DNA of 64,000 nt from assembly GCA_022266195.1 (NCBI GenBank), contig WHVY01000008.1, forward strand, positions 3,657,501 to 3,721,500, written 5' to 3'. Source of the DNA: Tetranychus cinnabarinus (taxonomy: Eukaryota; Arthropoda; Arachnida; Trombidiformes; Tetranychidae). The position numbers and the translations under genes are program-made. Shown piece after piece: positions 12,221-23,000 of this stretch; position 1 is the stretch's first letter; each line of letters starts with the position of its first letter. The notes under the pieces are model-generated. The model did no database searches and was not told where the DNA came from. It saw only the letters and a list, made by a program, of their open reading frames with translations.

Positions 12221-13108
12221 ATGATGGAAGTTTTACAGTCCCAAAGAGGTGGCAAGTTACTTGTTCTCAATGATTTTCTGTTCAACTACAAAAATAAAAA
12301 TAGTTATGTGATCTATTGGAGGTGTTCTGAGTCTCAATGTGCTGTTGCAGCTCAAACTGATTATACTTATAATTTGCTCAGGTGTAATAATGATCATAAT
12401 CATGGTGTTCATCGTGAAAAAATTGAAAAAATCAGATTGAAAATACAAATGTTGTCCAAACTTAAGGAATCTCCATCAATATCATCAAAAACTATTTTCG
12501 ATGAGGTCAGTATTATTCATAATATTATATTATTATTATTATTGTTCATTGTATTAAATTTAATTGATTTTCATGAGCAGGTAAGAAGACAAAGAACCTT
12601 GGATTTGATTCAAGATAATGATGTTTCTGTGCTTCCGAAATTCGAAACATTGAAATCTACTCTTAATCGACATCGGAGGAAACAATTAACTGCTGAACCT
12701 GAATCCGTTAATGATTTAGCGAAAGATGACCAACGCGATATACATGGTTCGAATGCAAAAGAAACAATGCCTATTGACCTTCGTAATCCTGGAAATATGA
12801 ACAAATCAGGAGGACTTCATGCAATACCTTCAGGTCCATTCCAACACTTTCATCACTTTGCCAATCCATCTTCAGTTCTAGTTCCTATTGCTTCTGGAAG
12901 CTCAGGACATGCATCTGGACCATATCATGAGTCGACATTTCACATTAATTATTTGAAGTATTCCAAGCTTTTGAAGCTCTTAAGTGAAGCTTTCATGCAA
13001 CATTTTCATCAAGCAAATAATGCTTCATCTGATGTTAACCTTAATGTCAATGTCAATGGTAAAGCAATTAATAACATTGAAGGTGAACAGGTCAAAGGTT
13101 TTTCATAA
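12221..13108 (+). CDS. Chimeric FLYWCH zinc-finger protein with Polycomb-paralogue C-terminal tail
   Basis: The N-terminal part has a FLYWCH-type finger: GGKLLVLNDFLFNYK, then YWRC-x4-C, then DHNH as the second ligand pair (about residues 10-62). This is followed by the helical region usual in FLYWCH/MULE-derived proteins (IFDEV, RRQRTLDLI, LPKFETLKSTLNRHRR). From MPIDLRNP onward (about residue 184) it is homologous to the C-terminal module of the three Polycomb paralogues. A 75-bp in-frame intron is likely at 12506-12580 (GAG/GTCAGT ... GAGCAG/GTAAG). Its removal deletes a hydrophobic 25-residue insert and restores the family-like join IFDE-VRRQ; spliced product about 270 aa. FLYWCH proteins are usually DNA-binding or transposon-derived; the role of the fusion is unknown. 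Expression is unproven. Confidence 0.7.
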   Translation: MMEVLQSQRGGKLLVLNDFLFNYKNKNSYVIYWRCSESQCAVAAQTDYTYNLLRCNNDHNHGVHREKIEKIRLKIQMLSKLKESPSISSKTIFDEVSIIHNIILLLLLFIVLNLIDFHEQVRRQRTLDLIQDNDVSVLPKFETLKSTLNRHRRKQLTAEPESVNDLAKDDQRDIHGSNAKETMPIDLRNPGNMNKSGGLHAIPSGPFQHFHHFANPSSVLVPIASGSSGHASGPYHESTFHINYLKYSKLLKLLSEAFMQHFHQANNASSDVNLNVNVNGKAINNIEGEQVKGFS

Positions 13109-13147
13109 GGAATCATGTATTTTTATTTTATGCAAAGAGGTTTTTCA

Positions 13148-13480
13148 ACCGAACCTTGTTGCTAACTGAATCCATATCTTCATAACATTCATTATTAAGG
13201 AAAATTATTCTCAAAATTTGAAATGTACAAGTTTAAAAATTAATTATCGACGCTCATTTAATGGTTGAACCTCGACTAAATTTATTCAACTCTGTGAATA
13301 GTTAAATAATTGACAACTGAATCATGAACAAAAAATGTTTCATTCATTTGCTCAACCTTTTCCATTCTCTGTCATTGTCTCAAGTTTTTTTCAATAAACA
13401 AAGGGTTTAATGATTTTTGAACAAAAGCTTTGAGTCTCATTCAATCGCTTTCACTGTCTCAAACAAATGAGCTTTAATGT
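13148..13480. mobile_element. Rearranged fragments of the 11.2-kb MITE
   Basis: 13360-13479 matches the right end of the MITE in direct orientation (CATTCAATCGCT, then ACTGTCTCAAACAAATGAG, ending in the TIR). 13148-13215 matches its left interior in inverted orientation (CTGAATCCATATCTTCAT). The left TIR is absent, so this copy is scrambled. Confidence 0.6.
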
Positions 13481-13499
13481 AACTTTAAACCAAAAGTTG

Positions 13500-14480
13500 C
13501 GAATGCGCATTTTAATCTGAAGTAGGTTATGAATTGAATGAACAAAAAAGAAAGATTTAGATTTTCCTCTTTCGAATCCTCTGTCTACTTTAACTTGACA
13601 CGAACTTGAGTTGCTAAGCAACCGGATCCTGTCCGCTCTCCGTTAACCTCCATCTTTACTAAAAATGAAAATGGCCTAAAAAAGGTTGAGACTGCTCACT
13701 CCAATGAAATAGGATAAAATTGGATGTTGAAGAAAGAAAGATTTAGATATTTCTCTTTCGCATTCTCTGTCTTCTTTTCTCAACACGAACCTTGGTTGCT
13801 AAGCAACAACATTTACTTCCCTTCCATCATCATTATAATCTTGTGTATAAATGCGTGTGTTGAAGCTGACATTTCATCTTCTCTTTCTTTTCTCTCTTTT
13901 CTCTCTTTGCCTTCTCCCTTCTACTCACTCAGTTAACCTCCATCTTTACTGTCTCTTCAACACAAACAACTAACCTCAATCTCTCTCACTTTTTGTGCTC
14001 ATTTCCTTTTTTATCTTGAACCTTTTTCATCATCATCATCATCATCATCATTGCATTAACTGTGAGAGAACAATAAATGAATGAGTGAAAGGGAGCAAAG
14101 AAGATAGAAGAGAAAGAGAGAGAAAGGCAAGTTTTAGTGAAGAGGATTGTGAAAGATATAAAAACTTACAGCGAGAGAGAGCAGTAGGGAGCAATGGACC
14201 AATGAGAGAAGCGAAAGATGATGAAGAGATGATGATCGAAAAAAACCTTTTCTTTCCTCTTCTTCTCTATCTTTCATTGATCTCTTCTCTTCGCTTTTTC
14301 TCGCTCTTTTGCCTTTTCTCTTCATTTCTTCTCTTCCAACTGTAAACAATTTCCCTCGCTTCTAACGCCATCTTTTGTTGTAACATTTCCTCAACGCCAT
14401 TTTGATTGTTTTCTTACCATTTGATTGATGTTTTATTTCATTTAACCAATTGTTTTACCTTCACGGACTCATTCAGATTT
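13500..14480 (+). promoter_or_regulatory. Duplicated upstream module of Polycomb paralogue 1
   Basis: Homologous to 41385-42185 and in large part to 53515-54560. It contains two perfect RFX-type X-box palindromes GTTGCTAAGCAAC (13610-13622 and 13795-13807) inside an internal ~185-bp tandem duplication. A TATAAATGCGTGTG box follows (TATAAA at 13846-13851), then a (CAT)n tract near 14026-14051, pyrimidine-rich DNA, and a pair of YY1/PHO-like sites: CGCCATCTT at 14366-14374 and CGCCATTTTG at 14395-14404. The module is non-coding; the 70-codon frame at 13724 recurs only because the DNA is duplicated. Function as promoter or proximal enhancer is inferred from position and motif conservation. Confidence 0.6.
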
Positions 14481-14581
14481 ATTCTTGTCACAATTTATGT
14501 CTTTAATTGCATATTTAATTACCTATTCTCACTAGATTCTGCTTAATCACAACTTTACATTGAATATTTGTTTTCGACCTC

Positions 14582-14688
14582 CGCGCATACTCTATTTTTC
14601 CCCTTTTTAACTCTCTTTTTGCTTTTCCCTCTTCTTGTTTCCATTTGCTTCTTCTTTTCATTTGGTTCTGCTACATCGTACCTGAAAG
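14582..14688 (+). promoter_or_regulatory. Probable core promoter/5' leader of paralogue 1
   Basis: A CGCGCA element (14582-14587) is followed by T-rich and pyrimidine-rich DNA (CTCTCTTTTTGCTTTTCCC) and the ATG at 14689. The same order, GCGCA then pyrimidine tract then ATG, precedes paralogues 2 and 3. TGCGCA-type sequences are NRF1/Ewg-like half sites, and pyrimidine tracts can act as TCT-type initiators. The start site itself cannot be seen. Confidence 0.4.
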
Positions 14689-17600
14689 ATGGAAACTTCA
14701 GTTAATTCAGCTTCTCCTTTGCCATCAACAAAAATAGTCAACAATATTCAGTCAACTATCAAGACAAAACTCTCTTCCTTAAGCGACTCCTTCAAATGTC
14801 AACTTTGTGGAGGTTACATCATTAATGCAACAACGATTAACGAATGTTTACATTCATTTTGCCGATCTTGTATTGTGAAGCATTTCAATTGTAATCATGA
14901 TTGCCCAAAGTGTGGATTAAAATTCAGTGAAACCAATAAATGGGAAACACTTCGGATGGATTCCATGCTTCAGTCATTAATCTACAAACTTATTCCAGGA
15001 TTGTTCAGATCAGAGATGAAGTTGAGAAAAGAGTTTCATTCCAAATCAAATGATTCTCCCTGTGATTATTTTGATGAACAGAAAGTTTATTACCAATTGG
15101 ATGAAAAGATAAGTGTGGTTCTTATGTATTCAAAATACTCTAATGATAAAAGTAAGAAGACGATTGGATCGAGTAAAACATCGACATCAAACTCAACTTC
15201 AACATCGACAACATCATCATCAAGTGATGAACATCGATACCTTTTGTGTCCAGCAGGATTCCCAATTGGATCATTAAAGAAGTTCATTTGTTTAAAATAT
15301 GAACTTTCTTCTTGTTTCAAAGTGGATATAATGTTTGATGATAAGATACTTGATGATGACCTGCAATTACTGGATATTGTTTACATTTATTCAACGGTAA
15401 GTTTCATCACATCAAATGTTTCTTAACGTTTCTTTCTTTTCTTTCTTTCGCTTCTCTTGCCACCTTTGGATTATTATTGTTATTCATGTTTCTATGTCCA
15501 CTTCTTTTCTTGTTTATCCAAATAGCAACAACCAATTCCTTTACATTTCAAATTGAACAACTTTGCAGTTCACAAAAATAATCAAACAACAACAACTTCA
15601 AAGAGTCAAATTAATGCGATCAAAAAGTCAATGCATAATCATTCATTAGCATCACCAAGCTCGACATCACTTACATCATCTTCATCTTCATCATCAACAA
15701 AAACATCAACATCAACATCAGGTAATTATTATAATGAAATGCTCGTTTTTCAAATTTAAAAACATGTTCCAACCACTATCACTACAATTCAGATTCAACT
15801 TAACAAAACTTTTTTTCTCTTCTTTCCATTCTTTTGTTCCTTTCTTCCCTTTCCTGAATAATAGCGTCTTCTCTCAATTTTCACATGAAAACAACAACAA
15901 CTACCTCTACAGCTTCAACAAATACACCTAATAATGGAAACGCCAAAAATGATGTTAAAAATGATAACACAACTTTGAAATCAGTTGCAGTGCAATCTTC
16001 ATCAGTTATTACATGTGCCACTTCACCCATGAATCCAGTTTCGTCCTCGACTTCAACTGTTGCTCCAACTCGAAACTCTCCGAGTCTATCGTCACAAAAT
16101 ATTGACCATAAAAGTCAATTGATGAATGAAAGGGAAAAACAAGCGATGCATTCAGTTTCTAGTTCCATTAAAACATCAGACACTAAACGTGTCATTAAAC
16201 CCAAAGTGATCAACACTAAATTGGCTCCAATGGTGAATCAAATCAATTTAAAGCGATCGACAACTTCAGTGTTGCCTTGTTCAACTCAAGTAACAACAGT
16301 TACATTAAATAAACAATCAAAACCATCGTCAGGTAAGAATACATTTTTATATCTAAATGAACATCAAACAAAAATTTAATTTCTTTTTCTGTGTTAAACC
16401 ATTCTTACCTTCAAACAGTCAAGACGAATAAACAATCAAATATGTTTGTGAAGTCTGTTGAATTAACGAACAGGGAAACAGACAAAAGATTCATGAATGG
16501 TTATGATAACATTGGATTAACTCCGATCAGCTGTTCTCAGTCTACACCTAAAGTTACATCAACTAACACTGTATCTTCAACACCTTCAGTGTCGATAACT
16601 GCAACAACAATGATAACAACAACTTCCCATGGCGCTAAAAACAATTTCATTTCTAAGCATTTGAGTCAAATGAACAATGAAAGTGAGAAGCGAAAAGAAT
16701 CTGATTGCAAATCCGATAAATCAGAAGCACCTCGTAAACAGATGAAAGTATCTCAAGTCAATGATAAAATAAATTCAGTAACTTCATCTAACCAGAACGA
16801 TTCATCAAAATCACCATCAGGTAAACATGAAAACAATATTTTTAGTCTAAAATGAATGACAAGAAATGAACAAAACTTATCGTTCTTCTTTCTCTTCTTT
16901 TCTCTCTTTTTTTGTTTCCTTTTTTTCTTCTTTTTTTCCTCTTATTCTCGCCTTATCTTCATCCTCTTTGCTCCCTTTCATCCTTCCTGCTCTTTCTCTT
17001 TATCTTTCTCTCTCCACTCTCTCAACTCAAATAGCACCGACAAGCCCAAAACCATCTTTCACTCAAATCAATACTATTGATAAAGCAGCTTCTAATAATG
17101 TCGTGAACAAAATAACACGAGATGTCAATGAAAATTGTAAGACTTCACATTCAGTTGGAACATCAATTTCATCCAATAATTCACAAACCTCTGTGAACGC
17201 ACCTAAAACTCCATCTTCCGTTATAACAAATACAGTATCAGGTAAATTAACATGAAGCTTTTTTGAATACTTTCATTCAACCTCAAATAAAATTCTAAAT
17301 TATTTTACTTTTTCCCTTACTCATTATCTTCTCATTGATTAGCTGGAAATTCAAATGTATCTAATACACAGTCTAATAACAACGTGAATAACCAATCAAC
17401 TAATAATGAAGTTAAGAGCAATGGTGTTAAGGTTGATGATAAAGTAGTAAAGTCATCGAATGCAATAAAAGCACCTTCAGTTAGTTCATCTCAATCAGTT
17501 ACTTCAAAATCACTTTCATCTTCTTCTTCATCTTCATCTCCACATTTAGTTATAGCACCTTCACCATCACCGTCTACTTCATCATCATCACCTTCACCTA

Positions 17601-18547
17601 AATTATCATCGACTTCAACTTCTGTAAGTTCATCAAAACCATCAACAATATCAACATCGACTTCATCTTCATGTACATCAACATCAACCCCAACTTCAAC
17701 AAAAGTTGTATCTTCATCCTTTTATCCCACAACTACCTCAACATCAACATCGACATCAATCAGTCGTTTAATGAATAACCAACAGCAAAAGTTAAAACAA
17801 TCAGGTCAAGGCGATAAACGTCAACGAGAATCACCAAGTTCCTCATCAGCTGGTAATGCACCTGATAATAGACCATCAAAGATGGTAAAAATATCAAAGA
17901 ATCAAGCATTAAATAGTCAACATAAAAACTTACAGATTCAACACCAACAGCAACAGCAGCAGCAGAAGCAGCAGCATCAACAACTACAACAACAATATAA
18001 GTTACATCAACAAATGATTAGTAATCATGATCAATTAACTAATGATAGTGTTTTCAATGTGAAGGCTCTGATTGCCGATGAAAAGGAAGCTGCACTCAAC
18101 AAAAACTCACCACAAACTGGATTCACTTTAAAATCAATGCCTGTTGACCTTCGTAATCCTCGAAATATGAACAAATCAGGAGGAGGACTCCATGCAATCC
18201 CTTCAGGTCCATTCCAACACTTTCATCACTTTGCTAATCCATCTTCAGTTCTAGTTCCAATTGCTACTGGAAGCTCAGGACATTCACCTGGACCTTATCA
18301 TGAGTCGTCTTTTCCTCACCTGAAGTATTTAGAGTATACAAAGCTTATGGGCGAAGCTTTGATGCAACATTTTCATCAAGCAAATAATGCTTCATTTGGT
18401 GTTACACTGAACCTTAACGGTAATGTTAATGGCAATGTTAATGGTAAATCAATGAACAATATTCAAGGTGAACTGGTCAAAGGCTTTTACAAGGAAACAT
18501 TGACTAACAGTCCAAATCGTGAAAACGATACAAAAAATGATAAATAA
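14689..18547 (+). CDS. Polycomb group RING finger protein, paralogue 1 (Psc/Su(z)2/BMI1-type)
   Basis: Predicted PRC1 core subunit: PCGF proteins pair with RING1/Sce to ubiquitylate histone H2A in the nucleus. Six exons with GT-AG junctions: 14689-15396, 15526-15721, 15865-16332, 16419-16820, 17035-17241, 17343-18547, giving about 1061 aa. The C3HC4 RING spans residues 37-75 (C37, C40, C53, H55, C58, C61, C72, C75) and reads CLHSFCRSCIVKHF like BMI1. It is followed by the PCGF segment LIPGLFRSEMKLRKEF. The RAWUL domain (about 139-246, LLCPAGFPIGSLKKF) crosses intron 1. The rest is Ser/Thr/Asn-rich with a polyQ stretch, as in the long insect Psc/Su(z)2 proteins. It ends in a conserved module starting MPVDLRNPRNMNKSGG. 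Introns 2-5 are all phase 1. The start fits ATG at 14689, aligned with paralogue 3. Confidence 0.93.
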
Positions 18548-18610
18548 TCAACTATTGTATTTATTAATATTATTGTATTAAAAAGCATGTTTAAAAACCT
18601 TATTTATCAA

Positions 18611-18616
18611 AATAAA
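18611..18616 (+). terminator. Polyadenylation signal of paralogue 1
   Basis: AATAAA 64 bp after the stop codon, in a position equivalent to signals after paralogues 2 and 3. Confidence 0.65.
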
Positions 18617-18829
18617 TTATTAATCGTTTAATCATGAACAGTTTCCATTTCATTTCCTTTGCCATCATTAAATCATTTGTGTTTCAATCCATAAATATTC
18701 AGAATAATTTCGACTCGATATCAATTGAATGAGATAAAATGTTGTGAAGTTGAGTCAATTGTGTAGATAAAAATAGTGATAATTCAATTGTTGGAACCTC
18801 GATTGAACACAAACTGATTCAACATTCCT

Positions 18830-19140
18830 GAATAGATGTGAATTGATAAATGTCATGATATTGTCACATTTAAAGGTGTGACAAGCAGATGAGATCTAAA
18901 TGTGGTTAAATATAAAAGGGTAAAGATATCGATGAAAAGAAGCCAATTACAGGTGAAAAAATGAGTAAATATCAAGGCCTTATTCAACCATCATTAGTGT
19001 GAAATGAAGGTAACAATAAATTCCTTAAACGGTGGAAACCTAATGAACACAACCAACTGTTTTGATAATTGATGACTTGGCAAACGTTTTATTTAATTAT
19101 CTCATCATTATCCTTCCATCATGAACTTTGCTCGCTTTGA
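18830..19140 (+). repeat. Duplicated 3' flank, copy 1
   Basis: Shares GTCATGATATTGTCACATTT, AAGGTGTGACAA, AAACGGTGGAAAC and ATTGATGA phrases in the same order with 31290-31770, downstream of paralogue 2. The gene duplication therefore included its 3' intergenic DNA; this flank is more diverged than the coding exons. Confidence 0.65.
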
Positions 19141-19314
19141 CTCCATAAATCTGACTTTATATTGAACATGACACGTGTTTCATTTCCCTGTTTGATTAGT
19201 TTATCTGTGTCAGAACACTTTCCATTGAGATTGTGTTCAATAATTGATCCTAATATTCACCAATTGAAGTCACCTTTGGCTTTTATTGAATCTATAAATT
19301 GAATCGATCGATAA

Positions 19315-19686
19315 TAAAGTTGGCCGATTCTCGATCAATCAAGTAATCGATAATTGCGATTAACGCAATGGAATCGATTAGAATCGATGTTTAATCAAAA
19401 TAGGAAAAAATTAAATCTTAAGCATTCAAGCAACTTCCAAGGTTGAGGCTCTTTACATCAGTAAAGTATGATTAGTCTTTTGCATGGCACTGAAATCATT
19501 GTCACAGATGAAGTTTCTGAGTTGCTAAAATTATGCCGATTTCCCTTTTATTTTTTCTGCAAACATGGAACCGTAAAATTTGTGAGTTTTTAGCTCATGT
19601 GAAGCTTATCGATCCTCGAAAAAAATAATCGATTTTCTGAAAACAATCGACCCGCATCGATGGATTGAGGTAATTGCCCATCTCTA
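19315..19686 (+). mobile_element. hAT-type MITE with 8-bp target duplication
   Basis: 372 bp. The right end, reverse-complemented, starts TAGAGATGGGCAATTACC, a terminal sequence typical of hAT elements. The left end TAAAGTTGGCCGATT matches it at 11 of 15 positions. Flanking 8-mers ATCGATAA (19307-19314) and ATTGATAA (19687-19694) differ at one base and are the probable target duplication. The interior is rich in ATCGAT and has no long frame. Confidence 0.7.
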
Positions 19687-19789
19687 ATTGATAAATCGCA
19701 AGATAAAGTTGAAAAATTGTTTTGGCTTTTGAACACGAAAATTGATTGAGATTCTGAGTTTAATTGTTGAGTTATATTGTGAATGAAAT

Positions 19790-20005
19790 CTGTCCATGTA
19801 AAGACTGAAACATGATGTTCACATTGGAAGTGTTTAATGAAACTTTATAAGCTATAGTTGCATCTAAAGGTCACTGGCGATTGAAGGCCTTTGATTGGCT
19901 CTATAAATGACCTTCAATAAGCTTGACTCTTTAAAGCAATCAGCAGTCTTGTTAGCTGTAAGTCAAGTGTCAATCCATTAATCATTTGGTTTGTCATTAA
20001 CATAA
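19790..20005 (+). repeat. Segmental duplication B, copy 1
   Basis: Nearly identical to 52836-53045, sharing CTGTCCATGTAAAGACTG, GAAACTTTATAAGCTATAG and TTGAAGGCCTTTGATTGGC. It lies downstream of paralogue 1 as copy 2 lies downstream of paralogue 3, consistent with block duplication of gene plus 3' flank. Confidence 0.8.
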
Positions 20006-20009
20006 TCAT

Positions 20010-23000
20010 CTTTTACATCATTAAATCCAAAACTCAACCTTTCAACATTAAACTTTTATCTTTTAAGATTCGCATTTAAATGTTCACCTTTCGCGACTCA
20101 TCAACCTCTTTAATAGCTGCATTTAGTCTTGCAAGTCTCACTATAACAGGTTAACTAATGGCAACCAAGTTACCCAAGAAGCAAAGTGACACAAACAAAA
20201 GTTTGATACAATTACATTCATTTATATCATGTCATGTCTTTACTGGAATCAATCATTTATCAATGACATTAGATAGCCACATGAGTCTTTGACTCTTCCA
20301 TGTTAACAGTTGATGAAAGTTTATATTTATTTCAGAATAACTCTAAAAAGAATCATTTAATTGCTTTCAAATCTCTTTGTTGATTGAATTTCTATTGGTC
20401 TATGTTAAGCTGTTACCAGCTACTTTGGGTTGAGTGTTAAGCTGACTCAGAGAACGGGCTCATCTAGGATGTTACCAAAGAGCTTAAAATTGGATTACAA
20501 TAAATGATATTTTGTTTGTTCCTAATCAGTTCAGCTCTGGTTGACATGTCAACATGATCGTCAAAAACAACATAATTTTCATCTTCACAGTTGTCAAAAC
20601 TATGTTTACCTTCATCTCCCTGCCCAAAACTACCTTTACCTTGATTATCATCAAATGCCGAGAGAAGCTTTTGCTTCACCTTTTCATCCGTCAACAACCT
20701 TGAAACGCAAAGAAACGATTAAAGAGAAACCGCACTAATTAAAGGATTCTCTTAATGACCCATTCTTATTGACCTCTGAATCTCTCATAACGATCATAAC
20801 CAATCGAATCATTTAACCTCAAAATACTTTCTTATTCAAATGAATATCTAGTTAACATCTCATTCAATCTACTCAGTTCAGTCTCTTAGATGATCTCTCA
20901 AGATGTCAGAAGATTCTGAGTTGTTACAACAGTAAACAGGAAACATGGTGAATGGCAAAGGTGAAAGTAAAAAACTTATCATTTCACGAAACAAACAGTT
21001 AAAGTAATGAGTGAGTCAAAAGTTGCGCAAAACTACAAATTACGATTAATACGTGATTTTGGGCTTCTGGACCTGGATAGCTAAACCTGTATTTTAACAT
21101 CGATGAATAACTTTTAATATACATTTTTGACCGAAAAGAAACTCTTTGAAAAAGCAGCTCTTTAACACGATAAACCCATCTGAATGAGATCGCATTGTGA
21201 AATGACATTGAATAGACAGCCTTCCTAACATCTTAGGTCCAAGAAAGCTACATTTATAAATATCGATCTTCACCTTTTGTTCATTCAAACTGAGCCAAAG
21301 ATTTGCATATCTAACAACCCGTATTTCCAGTCCTGTACAAGTTTCAATGGGAAAAAATCTTTCATAAGAAGTACTATTTTTAAGAAAAAATAAGCAAAAA
21401 TAGCTTTAAGTGATTCAATGTTTAGGGCCAATTTTTACTCATCATGGCAACATGATAAATATCTTTTGTTCATTATTCTCATTGAAATGCATAAAATGTT
21501 ATTGATTGATGAAACAATTGTATAAACTGAGAGGCGAGATAAAGATGAGGATAAACTTGATCTTGAAATGAGGAAAAAATGTGAAACTATTTTCATTGTT
21601 CATCTTTATTGCTCTCTTAACAATCTACTAATTAGTATTGGTAAACAATAAATGTTTAAATAAAAAGTGTAAAAATTGTGTTTAAATTGGCTTCAAATTA
21701 CCTTGTTATAGCAATAAGCAGTAAGTAAACCAATCAGATCTCGCCTTCAGGCTAAAGGTCAACAATAAAAGGCTCACTTTAACCACAACAGGCTTTAGCT
21801 GAAAGTCAAAGTCAAAGCTAAATATTAACTTAAAGCTTATCCCATTTGCCCAGACATCTTCAAGGTTTTGTCAACTCATCAGTTAATTGTTATTTGCATT
21901 CAAACAAAACAGTTTTCACTTTTCAAATATTCATTACTTCAAACATCAATCGATCGCAAATGAGTATTTTAATGAACATTTCATGATTCCATTTTAATCA
22001 TGTAATTGGATTGCTTCAATTCATCCCTTAATTTGCTATTTTAAACATGAAAAGATTGATCATTCTATAAATTCATTAATATGCAAATTGGTTGTAATTT
22101 GATCTGAATTTTCTTGGAAAAATAATTTTCCATATTTTCATTTTACTTTTGATTCTTTCTCATTACCATCATGATTACCATGAAACTGTTTCTCTATGGA
22201 ATTGGCAAGCAATTCTTGTTCTTTTACTTCTTGGCTTACAATTATCTATAGATGATAACTCAATCTAATCTTTCATCAGTTCATTTGATTACTGTTGACC
22301 ATTAAGTTGTAATCAAAATGAGTTTGAGAAAAAACAAATTCTATTAATACTTTTATTCGTTCATGATGTTGTTCCTGTTTTCAAGTATTAAAAGATTGGG
22401 AAGATTCCATGAAGATTGTTGTTCCTCAAATCAATCAAAAGATAATCGATTAACAATTTGAATGTTATGAGTGAATATAATGACAGTATAAGCTGTTCAA
22501 ACATGCCAATTGAATGCAAATCAATTATTTAAATCTTGAATGAGTTACACTTTTCCAAGTATTTGACCTTAAAATGATCGGAAATTAACAAAAGAACCAG
22601 TCTGGTGAGGCGACAAACAGGCGCAAATGTTTACAGAAGTTTCTTTTGATGCTTTTTTCATTGAAAAAAATTCTGACCTCGATGTGATCTGATAACTTTC
22701 ATCAAATTGAAAGAAACTGAAAACAATTTTTGCTCATTTTGAATGAGTGATGATAATGTTTCACCTCATGATGAATTGAAAACATTTCAAGCGGTTAAAA
22801 AGGTTCAGTGCAAGAGTAATGTCAAGATCGATACTTCCGCATGTTCAACTTTAACCAGTATTTTGTTTTCAAGTTTCACTTCGATTAGTCTGTCTCTGTC
22901 GATGAGGCGGGATTTCAAATAAGTAGTGAAGTTTAGTTAGTAATTTAATTAGATTAACTCAGTTAATCTATCATCGGTTAATTGAAGTTTCAAGAAATGC

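Noticed and set aside
13724..13936. 70-85 codon frame MLKKERFRYFSF... present three times (also 41613 and 53532)
   Set aside because: It recurs because the promoter module is duplicated. It overlaps X-box, TATA and pyrimidine tracts, and its C-terminal half differs by frameshifts and low-complexity changes, so coding is unlikely.
14023..14051. CAT trinucleotide tract as a CRISPR-like or tandem gene array
   Set aside because: A simple microsatellite within the promoter module; no spacers and a eukaryotic context.
16856..17080. Phe/Ser-rich frames in pyrimidine tracts (also 29215, 48987, 41740, 53831)
   Set aside because: They are translations of polypyrimidine intron 4 or of upstream pyrimidine-rich DNA.
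20464..20697. 77-codon minus-strand acidic frame MLTDEKVKQKLLSAFDD...
   Set aside because: Composition looks protein-like, but there is no recognisable family, convincing exon boundary or second copy; not supportable as a gene.
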